This document shows, piece after piece, positions 9,286-15,284 of a DNA stretch of 47,096 bases. The notes beneath the pieces were generated by a model. That model saw only the letters and a list, made by a program, of their open reading frames with translations, was not told where the DNA came from and searched no databases. Within the stretch, counting starts at the first letter, position 1. Each line of letters begins with the position of its first letter. A program made the position numbers and the translations under genes. Origin of the DNA: Bacteroidaceae bacterium (GTDB taxonomy: Bacteria; Bacteroidota; Bacteroidia; Bacteroidales; Bacteroidaceae); NCBI GenBank assembly GCA_016291905.1, contig JAEEZS010000069.1, positions 1 through 47,096 on the forward strand. Reading direction: 5' to 3'.

Positions 9286-10154
9286 AGGGTGCAATAGTAG
9301 GCTAATTTATAGAGTTTGAAGAGGCCCAGCGAGGGGTGTGCGCTCTCTGTCAGCTGCCGTTCCCAACGCGTGCCATAGCGTCGGAACAGGCATGCCAGCA
9401 GCCTTTTCAGCCCCAGGCGGCGCACCTTGCGGTAGCCCCTGAGCAGGGTGGAGTAGTCCTGCAACTCGGCCTCCATGCGCTTCAGGCTGCGCAGCGCCGT
9501 GCGGCTCTTGTCGAGGAACACGGCGTTGGTCTCAATATCGGTGTTCAGCAGGGGGTTGTCGATGTGCAGCACGCCGATGCCCCTGCGCTGCAGCTCAGCG
9601 CCGAAGAGGGTGTCCTCGTGCCCGTATTCCGTGAAGCGTTCATCGAAGCCGATGCTGCGGAACGTCTTGCTGTCGATGAGGAAGTTGAACGACGAGAAGC
9701 GCTCGTAGGGCCGTTGGTTTCGTCGGGCTGCCTCGCGCTGGTGGTGTGCCGCAGCCTCGTAGTAGAAGCGCAGGCTCACGTCGGGCGAGGGGAGGACGTC
9801 CACGTTGTGCTGCCCCCCGCACACCACCGTGGCCTGTGTGGAGGCCTTGAGGTAGCGCTCCAGGAAGTGCGCGTCGTCCACGCCGGCATCGCAGTCGATG
9901 AACAGCAGTTTCTCGCCCTGCGCCTTATCGGCCAGCCAGTTGCGCACGCGGGCACGTCCCAGCCGCAGCTTCTCGTCGTCAGCCACGATGATCTCGTAGC
10001 CCACGCCCAGCGCGTCGCCCTGCTTCCGCAGGTCGGCAACCAGCTGCGAGCAGTCGTAGCGATACATCGGAATCAGCACCGACAAAGCCGTCCGCACCGA
10101 CGTGTCGCCTCCGCACCAACGCTCGTAATCGCCCAAAAAGTCCATTTTTTTCAT
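9282..10154 (-). CDS. Family 2 glycosyltransferase
   Basis: The product has 290 residues with a GT-A fold. LSVLIPMYRYD opens the domain and EIIVADDE is the nucleotide-sugar contact. LLFIDCDAG (about residues 85-93) is the DxD metal motif, and FTEYGHEDTLFGAEL is the ED-type acceptor/catalytic region seen in GT2 and galactosyltransferase C-terminal domains. There are no clear membrane segments, so it probably works at the inner face of the membrane. It is the first gene of a minus-strand operon with aroB. The sugar and acceptor cannot be told from sequence. A role in surface glycan or glycolipid synthesis is an inference. Confidence 0.85.
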   Translation of the reverse strand: MKKMDFLGDYERWCGGDTSVRTALSVLIPMYRYDCSQLVADLRKQGDALGVGYEIIVADDEKLRLGRARVRNWLADKAQGEKLLFIDCDAGVDDAHFLERYLKASTQATVVCGGQHNVDVLPSPDVSLRFYYEAAAHHQREAARRNQRPYERFSSFNFLIDSKTFRSIGFDERFTEYGHEDTLFGAELQRRGIGVLHIDNPLLNTDIETNAVFLDKSRTALRSLKRMEAELQDYSTLLRGYRKVRRLGLKRLLACLFRRYGTRWERQLTESAHPSLGLFKLYKLAYYCTL

Positions 10155-10172
10155 AAATCATGGAAAATCGTG

Positions 10173-10206
10173 CGAAGATAGGCATTTTTATTTATATCTT
10201 TGCAAA
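10173..10206 (-). promoter_or_regulatory. Promoter of the glycosyltransferase-aroB operon, overlapping a rarA promoter box
   Basis: On the minus strand, TTTG (10203-10206), a 22-nt spacer and TATCTTCG (10173-10180) give one mismatch in the -7 box. On the plus strand TATCTTTG (10195-10202) is a full -7 match for rarA, without a clear -33 box. The two divergent promoters overlap, so they may compete. Confidence 0.5.
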
Positions 10207-10279
10207 GTTTTATCCAATTTTCCATCTTCACCCCTCCAATAATTCTCAATTATCAATTCTCAATTATCAATTATAAAAA

Positions 10280-11614
10280 ATGGAACCCCTGGCAGAACGC
10301 ATGCGACCCCGCACGTTGGACGACTTCATCGGCCAGCAGCACCTGGTGGGTGAGGGCGCCATCCTGCGCCAGATGATAGAGAGCGAGCACATCTCGTCGT
10401 TCATCCTCTGGGGCCCCCCGGGCGTGGGCAAGACCACCCTGGCGCACATCATCGCCAACAAGCTGGAGAGTCCCTTCTACACCCTCAGCGCTGTCACCAG
10501 CGGTGTCAAGGACGTGCGCGACGTCATTGACAAGGCGCAGAAGTACCGCCTCTTTGCCAAGAACAACCCCATCCTGTTCATCGACGAGATACACCGCTTC
10601 AACAAGTCGCAGCAGGACAGCCTGCTGGGTGCTGTGGAGCGCGGCATCATCACCCTCATCGGCGCCACCACCGAGAACCCCTCCTTCGAGGTCATCCGTC
10701 CGCTGCTCAGCCGCTGCCAGCTCTATGTCCTCAAGTCGCTGGAGAAGGACGACCTGCTGACGCTTGTTGACCGTGCCCTCACGCGCGACACCTATTTGAA
10801 GCAGCGCCACGTCGAGGTGCGCGAGCACGAGGCCCTGTTGCGCTACAGCGGAGGCGACGCCCGCAAGCTGCTCAACGTGCTGGAGCTGGTGGTCGAGGCC
10901 GACACCTCCGACCCCGTCGTCATCGACAACGCCACCGTCAATCTGCGCCTGCAGCAAAACCCCCTTGCCTACGACAAAGACGGGGAGATGCACTACGACA
11001 TCATCTCCGCCTTCATCAAGTCCATCCGGGGCAGCGACCCCGACGGCGCCCTCTACTGGCTCGCCCGCATGATTGAGGGAGGCGAACAGCCCGAGTTCAT
11101 TGCCCGTCGGCTGGTCATCTCCGCGTCGGAGGACATCGGCCTTGCCAACCCCAACGCCCTGCTCATTGCCAATGCCGCTTTTGACGCCGTGATGAAAATC
11201 GGCTGGCCTGAAGGGCGCATCCCCCTGGCCGAGGCCACCGTTTATCTCGCCTCCAGTCCCAAGAGCAACAGCGCCTACCTGGGCATCGGCGCCGCCCTCG
11301 AGGAGGTGCAGCGCTCGGGCAACCTCCCCGTGCCGCTCCACCTGCGCAATGCCCCTACCAAGCTGATGAAAGACCTCGGCTACAGCGAAGGCTACAAGTA
11401 CGCCCACGACTACGAAGGCCATTTCGTCCGCCAGCAGTTCCTCCCCGACGCCCTCATGCAGCCCGCCTCTGCCTCAGATGACGCTAACCGCTCCCCGCTA
11501 ACCGCTAACCCCTCAACGCTCACCCCCAACCGCACGTTCTGGCATCCCCAGCCTAATCCCGCCGAGGACCGCCTGGCCGAACGCCTCCGCGCGTTATGGA
11601 AAGACCGCTTTTGA
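10280..11614 (+). CDS. rarA: Replication-associated recombination protein RarA (MgsA), AAA+ ATPase
   Basis: The product has 444 residues and belongs to the clamp-loader-like AAA+ family acting at stalled replication forks. It has PLAERMRPRTLDDFIGQQHL at the N-terminus, Walker A GPPGVGKTTLA (about 45-55), Walker B ILFIDEIHRFNKSQQD, sensor 1 LIGATTENPSFE and the arginine-finger region RPLLSRCQ. The C-terminal tetramerisation part is present (YLGIGAALEEVQRSGNLPVP). Near the C-terminus, where relatives read straight from QQFLPD to the FxHPQ motif, there is an extra stretch rich in Ala, Ser, Thr, Pro and Asn. It is encoded by a GCTAACCGCT-like repeat (about 11462-11531) and looks like intergenic repeat DNA absorbed into the gene. 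The gene stands alone on the plus strand. Confidence 0.95.
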   Translation: MEPLAERMRPRTLDDFIGQQHLVGEGAILRQMIESEHISSFILWGPPGVGKTTLAHIIANKLESPFYTLSAVTSGVKDVRDVIDKAQKYRLFAKNNPILFIDEIHRFNKSQQDSLLGAVERGIITLIGATTENPSFEVIRPLLSRCQLYVLKSLEKDDLLTLVDRALTRDTYLKQRHVEVREHEALLRYSGGDARKLLNVLELVVEADTSDPVVIDNATVNLRLQQNPLAYDKDGEMHYDIISAFIKSIRGSDPDGALYWLARMIEGGEQPEFIARRLVISASEDIGLANPNALLIANAAFDAVMKIGWPEGRIPLAEATVYLASSPKSNSAYLGIGAALEEVQRSGNLPVPLHLRNAPTKLMKDLGYSEGYKYAHDYEGHFVRQQFLPDALMQPASASDDANRSPLTANPSTLTPNRTFWHPQPNPAEDRLAERLRALWKDRF

Positions 11615-11652
11615 GTTAAGAATTAAGAGTTAAGAAAAAATGTCCTGGTTTT

Positions 11653-11684
11653 CTTGCACGGACGGAATTTTGTTCCTACCTTTG
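11653..11684 (+). promoter_or_regulatory. Promoter of a candidate small RNA
   Basis: CTTG (11653-11656), a 20-nt spacer and TACCTTTG (11677-11684) match the Bacteroidetes promoter except for one base in the -33 box. No coding frame follows, but an intrinsic terminator does, about 90 nt downstream. Confidence 0.5.
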
Positions 11685-11690
11685 CCGTGC

Positions 11691-11780
11691 GGTAATAACC
11701 GTATTTTTCATAGTAAGCTTTAAAAGTAATAGTTTTTACGGAAGCCCGACGTCTGCGAAGCCCTCGGGCTTTTTCTTTTA
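11691..11780 (+). ncRNA. Candidate ~90-nt small RNA with intrinsic terminator
   Basis: A promoter-like pair ends at 11684. A strong terminator (AAGCCCGA at 11742-11749 pairing with TCGGGCTT at 11764-11771, then a T-run to 11779) closes the unit. The interval has no reasonable reading frame on the plus strand. It contains the small hairpin CGGTAATAACCG near its 5' end and a direct repeat of AGTAA. I do not recognise a known RNA family. It lies just beside the broken HU-like copy, in opposite orientation. Confidence 0.4.
11742..11780 (+). terminator. Intrinsic terminator of the candidate small RNA
   Basis: A perfect 8-bp stem (AAGCCCGA/TCGGGCTT) with a 14-nt loop is followed by TTTCTTTT. A T-run exists only on the plus strand. 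Confidence 0.6.
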
Positions 11781-11886
11781 CCCCACCAGCACCAGCGCCG
11801 TCAGCACGGCCACAATTTTCCGCCTTCGTAGCGGTGGTGGCAAACTGGAGGTTGGTGCAACCCACGATCTGATAAGTGATAGGCAT
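11780..11886 (-). pseudogene. Decayed copy of the HU-like gene
   Basis: Read leftward from 11886, the first 12 codons (MPITYQIVGCTN) match the HU-like gene at 29 with only a few silent changes, as does the leader before them. About 30 codons are then missing. The reading resumes with QFATTATKA, matching its internal part, and soon ends in KENCGRADGAGAGG-type sequence that no longer fits HU. The last bases (CCGTGCTGACGGCG...CTGGTGCTGGTGGGG) also resemble sequence in and after the smalltalk gene (685-853). This looks like a collapsed second HU-smalltalk module, inverted relative to the intact one. Confidence 0.7.
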
Positions 11887-11934
11887 AGTTTTAAATAGTT
11901 AAGAGTTAAGAATTAAGAGTTAAGAATTTAGAAC

Positions 11935-12110
11935 GGCCTTCGGCCTGTAGAACGCTTTGCTGTAGAACGGAGGCTTTGCCTCCTGTAGATCCACCCCCCC
12001 GCCCTGTCGGGCCCTACAGCGCGAAGCGCGTTCTACGAATGAGCGAAGCGAATGTTCAACGAGCGAACGACGTGAGCGCTCTACAAGTGAAACGTTCTAT
12101 TCACGCTGCA
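11935..12110. repeat. Mosaic of small GC-rich hairpins joined by TGTAGAAC
   Basis: Consecutive palindromes GGCCTTCGGCC (11935-11945), GGAGGCTTTGCCTCC (11969-11983) and GCGCGAAGCGCG (near 12021) are separated by the linker TGTAGAAC or its complement. They are followed by GAGCGAAGCGAATG/GAGCGAACGACGTGAGCG words. The pattern resembles REP-type intergenic palindromes. No gene is seen here. Confidence 0.55.
12002..12034 (-). repeat. 33-bp REP-like repeat, copy 2 (inverted)
   Basis: This is the exact reverse complement of 538-570. On the minus strand it lies upstream of the leader of the broken HU copy, just as copy 1 lies upstream of the smalltalk leader. Confidence 0.85.
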
Positions 12111-12198
12111 AAGGTACAACATCTCATGCGGCGTAGTTTCCGATGGCAGCGTGGAATATCTCTCGCGCCGATTACGAAGCAAGAGCAAGTACGGAGAT

Positions 12199-12261
12199 AA
12201 CGCAGTGGAATAATTTTATAACGCAATGGAATAAATTTTTAACGCAGTGGAATAGGAATTT
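12199..12261 (+). repeat. 21-bp tandem repeat array, three units
   Basis: There are three consecutive 21-bp units at 12199, 12220 and 12241. Each starts AACGCA(G/A)TGGAATA and continues A/T-rich. A related array of the same period lies at 27571-27633. The surrounding 12110-12340 has no gene. Confidence 0.7.
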
Positions 12262-12339
12262 AGTGTTAAGGACGCAGCGACAAAGGTAAGGACAGGCGAT
12301 TGCGGTTCACGAATGATTCGCGGGAAAAGATTCAAGTGC

Positions 12340-12489
12340 GGTCATTTGGTCATTTGGTCATTTGGTCAAAATCGTTTTCCAAGTGTCAAAATCCGCCACT
12401 ATATAATAAATATTTATATTTATTATATAGTGAGCAAATGACCGAATCCGAAAACGTAAATGACCATTTTGACCTTGACCACTTTGACC
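12340..12489. repeat. Symmetric iteron-like element: GGTCA array, 36-bp AT palindrome, TGACC array
   Basis: The left arm has four 8-bp units, three GGTCATTT and one GGTCAAAA (12340-12371). The centre is a perfect palindrome with 16-bp arms and a TTTA loop (12397-12432), made almost only of A and T. The right arm has five TGACC half-sites in the opposite orientation (12439, 12461, 12470, 12476 and 12485). The arrangement looks like a protein-binding array around a melting or cruciform-forming core. Overlapping frames on both strands (12300-12679) are not convincing genes. Confidence 0.6.
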
Positions 12490-12605
12490 AGATGGCGAGC
12501 CTGCTCACGCTCGGCATAGCCCATGCAAGCATGGCTCTGCTCTCGCTTAATCGCAGCCTTGACCACACCCCCCGAACGGAAAGGAATTGTTCTTTCCGAG
12601 ATAAC

Positions 12606-12638
12606 TTTGTTATTCTCACTTTTTTATCCGTATATTTG
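12606..12638 (+). promoter_or_regulatory. Promoter-like pair reading into the octamer array
   Basis: TTTG (12606-12609), a 21-nt spacer and TATATTTG (12631-12638). Downstream there is no recognisable gene, only the octamer array and the reverse-strand tRNA-Ala. Confidence 0.4.
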
Positions 12639-12745
12639 CAGCCAAATATATAGTAATTATTATCAGTCGGCGCATGCAAAGAGCAGACAGCGAGCGCAAA
12701 AAAGCTTGCTCATTTTGCCGAGTCGTGACGGGTGTCGAACGAAGT

Positions 12746-12833
12746 TCAACGAGTCAACGGGTCAACGAGTCAACGGGTCAACGAGTCAACAGGTCAACGA
12801 GTCAACGAGTCAACAAGTCAACGGGTCAACGGG
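12746..12833 (+). repeat. Octanucleotide tandem array TCAACGRG, 11 units
   Basis: Eleven contiguous 8-bp units follow TCAACGAG or TCAACGGG, with single changes (TCAACAGG, TCAACAAG). The period is not a multiple of three, so every frame is open, giving spurious Gln-Arg-Val-Asn-Ser-Thr readings. The array abuts the terminator of tRNA-Ala. Confidence 0.85.
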
Positions 12834-12876
12834 TTAAAAATACAAAGCGGGAAAGATCTGAAGACCTTTCCCGCTT
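12834..12876 (-). terminator. Intrinsic terminator of tRNA-Ala
   Basis: On the minus strand a long stem (AAGCGGGAAAG.../...CTTTCCCGCTT, about 12846-12876) is followed by TGTATTTTTAAC. It begins directly after the tRNA 3' end. Confidence 0.75.
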
Positions 12877-12877
12877 G

Positions 12878-12951
12878 TGGAGCATACGAGACTCGAACTC
12901 GTCACCTCTTGACTGCCAGTCAAACGCTCTAGCCAGATGAGCTAATGCCCC
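12878..12951 (-). tRNA. tRNA-Ala (anticodon GGC)
   Basis: Read leftward from 12951, the acceptor is GGGGCAT/ATGCTCC with the G3-U70 pair that marks alanine tRNAs, and the discriminator is A (12878). The anticodon loop CTGGCAG gives GGC, decoding GCC. The T arm contains GTTCGAGTC. CCA is not encoded. A terminator follows at once. Confidence 0.95.
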
Positions 12952-13010
12952 GATTTTATGAGCGGAAAGAAAGCTCGCTTGCTTTCCCGAATCTGAGGGG
13001 TAAAGACGAA

Positions 13011-13027
13011 GTCAATGCCCCGATTTT
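13011..13027 (-). pseudogene. Vestigial second tRNA-Ala 5' end
   Basis: The 14-mer AATGCCCCGATTTT at 12944-12957 (tRNA-Ala 5' end plus flank) recurs at 13014-13027. On the minus strand this reads AAAATCGGGGCATT in both places. The second copy loses tRNA similarity after GGGGCATTGAC, and a hairpin of the GGAAAGAAAG/CTTGCTTTCC type lies between the copies (12964-12988). It sits about 20 nt behind a -7 box, the spacing expected for a tRNA start. Confidence 0.45.
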
Positions 13028-13041
13028 TCCTTTTTGCGGCG

Positions 13042-13073
13042 CAAAGGTAGCACGTCTCGGAGAAATAACCAAG
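13042..13073 (-). promoter_or_regulatory. Promoter for tRNA-Ala (and its vestigial copy)
   Basis: On the minus strand TACCTTTG (13042-13049) is a full -7 match. A CTTG (13070-13073), 20 nt upstream, is a -33 box with one mismatch. The live tRNA starts 90 nt downstream, so its precursor would have a leader made of the vestigial copy. Confidence 0.55.
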
Positions 13074-13150
13074 AAAAAAGTGAAAATTTTTGAAATAATG
13101 GTGAAGATTGTTGTTGTTGGGGGCTTTTAGGTGGGTTTCATCGCTGATAT

Positions 13151-13193
13151 ATGCAAATAAATTTGCATTATCCCTCGTCATGCAGTACCTTTG
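13151..13193 (+). promoter_or_regulatory. ruvC operon promoter with overlapping palindrome
   Basis: TTTG (13162-13165), a 20-nt spacer and TACCTTTG (13186-13193) are a full match; the start site would be near 13200 and the ruvC ATG is at 13210. The perfect palindrome ATGCAAAT-AA-ATTTGCAT (13151-13168) covers the -33 box and is a candidate operator. Confidence 0.65.
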
Positions 13194-13209
13194 TGCTCGA
13201 TTTTAAAAA

Positions 13210-13779
13210 ATGCAGAAGCCTGTTGTAGAAAAGGTGATATTGGGCATCGACCCGGGGACAAACCTGATGGGGTACGGGGTGCTGAAGGTGACGGGCACGA
13301 AGGTGTCGCTCGTGACGTCGGGCATCATCGACCTGCGCAAGGTGCCGGACGTGTACCTGAAGCTGGGCGAGATTTTCCGTCGTGTGCAGCGTGTCATCGA
13401 CGCCTTCCTGCCCGACGAGATGGCCATCGAGTCGCCTTTCTTCGGCGAGAACGTGCAGAGCATGCTGAAGCTGGGCCGTGCACAGGGAGTGGCGATAGCT
13501 GCTGCCATCAGCCGCGACGTGCCCATACGCGAGTATGCGCCCACGAAAATAAAGATGGCTATCACGGGCAACGGCTCGGCCTCGAAGGAGCAGGTGGCTG
13601 ACATGCTGCGCCGCATCCTTGCCATCCCCGCAGAGGAGATGCCGAAGCACCTGGACGCTACGGACGCGCTGGGTGCCGCCTACTGCCACTACCTGCAGAT
13701 GGGACGTCCCGAGGCGGAGAAGGGCGTGAGCTCGTGGAAGGCGTATGTGCAGAAGAACCCGGACAAAGTGAGAAAGTAA
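13210..13779 (+). CDS. ruvC: Holliday junction resolvase RuvC
   Basis: The product has 189 residues. It cuts four-way DNA junctions in the RuvABC pathway. The acidic catalytic residues are visible: Asp14 in [13 protein letters not shown], Glu74 in MAIESPFF, and Asp149/Asp152 in [15 protein letters not shown]. The [15 protein letters not shown] segment that contacts DNA is intact. The start is the first ATG after a strong promoter, with a leader of roughly 10 nt. It is the first gene of a plus-strand run with purN and mazG, probably one operon. The length is normal. Confidence 0.95.
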   Translation: MQKPVVEKVILGIDPGTNLMGYGVLKVTGTKVSLVTSGIIDLRKVPDVYLKLGEIFRRVQRVIDAFLPDEMAIESPFFGENVQSMLKLGRAQGVAIAAAISRDVPIREYAPTKIKMAITGNGSASKEQVADMLRRILAIPAEEMPKHLDATDALGAAYCHYLQMGRPEAEKGVSSWKAYVQKNPDKVRK

Positions 13780-13812
13780 TTGAAGATTGAAAATTGAAAA
13801 TTGAAGATTGGA
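13780..13812. repeat. Intergenic TTGAAGATTGAAAA-type repeat
   Basis: Four imperfect units of (A)TTGAA(G/A)ATTG fill the ruvC-purN gap. The same words occur at 15265-15284, between mazG and the LysM gene, and in a weaker form at 505-530. It supplies an A-rich leader rather than a Shine-Dalgarno sequence. Confidence 0.65.
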
Positions 13813-13813
13813 A

Positions 13814-14416
13814 ATGAAAGATACTATGACGAGAATAGCTGTTTTTGCGTCGCACAACGGGAGTGACCTGCAGGCTGTGATTGACGGCTGCAAATGCGGG
13901 GCCATACCGGCTGAGGTGTGCCTGGTGATAAGTAACAACTCGCGTTCTTTTGCCCTGGAGCGTGCCCGCAGGGAGGGAATCCCCACACGTCACATCAGCA
14001 GCAAGACGCATCCCGACGAGACGGCTTTCGCCCAGGCGCTGACGGAGGCGTTGGAGGAGGCCGGCACGGACATGGTGATGCTGTGCGGTTACATGAAGAA
14101 GATGCCCGAGGCGGTGATAGAGCGCTACGAGGGGCGCATATTCAACATCCACCCCGCACTGCTGCCCAAGCACGGAGGACCCGACATGTACGGTATACAC
14201 GTGCACGAGGCGGTGATCCGCGAGGGCGACACGGAGACGGGGGTGACCATCCACCGCGTGAGCAACGTCATCGACGGGGGCGAGATTATTGCCCAGACGC
14301 GCGTGCCGGTGATGCCCGACGATACGCCCGAGACGCTGGCAGCACGCGTGCTGGAGCGGGAGCATACGTTCCTGGTGGAAGTGGTGGGGCGCCTGGCGGC
14401 GGAAATCAATGGATAA
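13814..14416 (+). CDS. purN: Phosphoribosylglycinamide formyltransferase (GART)
   Basis: The enzyme uses 10-formyltetrahydrofolate to formylate GAR, the third step of purine synthesis. Motifs are IAVFASHNGSDLQAVID (phosphate binding), the catalytic RIFNIHPALLPKHGG with the Asn and His, and the IDGGEIIAQ region that carries the catalytic Asp. The product has 200 residues from the ATG at 13814. A second ATG at 13826 (MTRIAVFASHNGS) fits the usual family start equally well. A TTG at 13808 is less likely. It is followed 27 nt later by mazG. It is cytoplasmic. Confidence 0.93.
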   Translation: MKDTMTRIAVFASHNGSDLQAVIDGCKCGAIPAEVCLVISNNSRSFALERARREGIPTRHISSKTHPDETAFAQALTEALEEAGTDMVMLCGYMKKMPEAVIERYEGRIFNIHPALLPKHGGPDMYGIHVHEAVIREGDTETGVTIHRVSNVIDGGEIIAQTRVPVMPDDTPETLAARVLEREHTFLVEVVGRLAAEING

Positions 14417-14443
14417 TGGGTAATTGATAATTGACAAATTGAT

Positions 14444-15268
14444 ATGAAGCATAACAGAGAGGAACAGATGGCGGCGTTCGGACGGCTGCTGGACATACTG
14501 GACGAGTTGCGGGTGAAGTGCCCGTGGGACCGCGTGCAAACGAACGAGACGCTGCGCCCGAATACCATCGAGGAGGTGTATGAGCTGAGCGACGCCCTCC
14601 TGAAGGACGACAATCAGGACATCTGCAAGGAGCTGGGCGACGTGCTGCTGCACGTGGTGTTCTACGCGAAGATTGGCGACGAGAAGGGGCAGTTTGACAT
14701 CAAGGACGTCTGCGACCGCCTGTGCGACAAGCTCATCTTCCGCCACCCGCATGTGTTTGGCGAACAGCACGTGAACGGCACCGACCAGGTGCTGAAGAAC
14801 TGGGAGGAGCTGAAGCTGAAGGAGAAGGGGGGCAACAAACGGACGCTGAGCGGCGTGCCTGCCAGCTTGCCCTCGCTCATCAAGGCGTTCCGCATCCAGG
14901 AGAAGGCGCAAAACGTGGGCTTCGACTGGGACAGCGCCGACGGCGCCTGGGAGAAGCTGCAGGAGGAGTTTGCCGAGCTGCGCGAGGCCATGGAGCATGC
15001 TGACGCGCCCGAGCAGGGCGACCGCCCGCAGGTGGCTGAGTTCAACGAGGTGGAGGCGGAGTATGGCGACCTGCTGTTCTCGGCCGTGAACGTGGGACGG
15101 CTGTCGGGGCTGAACCCCGACTCGGCGCTGGAGCATACGAACCAGAAGTTCACCCGACGGTTTAACTACGTGGAGGAGAAGGCCCTGAGTGAAGGGCGCA
15201 AACTGAAGGAGATGACGCTGGAAGAGATGGACGCCTGGTGGGACGAGGCGAAGGCAAAAGGACTTTGA
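14444..15268 (+). CDS. mazG: Nucleoside triphosphate pyrophosphohydrolase MazG
   Basis: The product has 274 residues with two MazG folds. The first has LRVKCPWDRVQTNETL followed by TIEEVYELSDAL and KELGDVLLHVVFYAKI (about residues 20-75), with the EExxE...ExxD metal residues. The second (about 175-240) has KLQEEFAELREAM and EYGDLLFSAVNVGRLSGLNP. The enzyme removes pyrophosphate from (d)NTPs, including damaged nucleotides, and may influence ppGpp. The long form is normal. It lies in the ruvC-purN run, 16 nt before the LysM gene. Confidence 0.93.
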   Translation: MKHNREEQMAAFGRLLDILDELRVKCPWDRVQTNETLRPNTIEEVYELSDALLKDDNQDICKELGDVLLHVVFYAKIGDEKGQFDIKDVCDRLCDKLIFRHPHVFGEQHVNGTDQVLKNWEELKLKEKGGNKRTLSGVPASLPSLIKAFRIQEKAQNVGFDWDSADGAWEKLQEEFAELREAMEHADAPEQGDRPQVAEFNEVEAEYGDLLFSAVNVGRLSGLNPDSALEHTNQKFTRRFNYVEEKALSEGRKLKEMTLEEMDAWWDEAKAKGL

Positions 15269-15284
15269 AGATTGAAGATTGAAA

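Noticed and set aside
11623..11886. Intact 87-codon minus-strand gene
   Set aside because: Only the first 12 codons and a short internal piece match HU; the rest crosses a terminator hairpin in opposite orientation and looks non-coding.
12300..12679. Overlapping frames on both strands in the repeat-rich gap
   Set aside because: Both run through the GGTCA/TGACC arrays and the AT palindrome; mutual overlap and repeat content indicate structure rather than protein coding.
12746..12833. CRISPR array
   Set aside because: The units are 8 bp and contiguous with no spacers, and there are no cas genes.
12674..12940. 88-codon plus-strand frame through the octamer array into tRNA-Ala
   Set aside because: The sequence is repeat-generated (Gln-Arg-Val-Asn-Ser-Thr) and ends inside a tRNA on the other strand.
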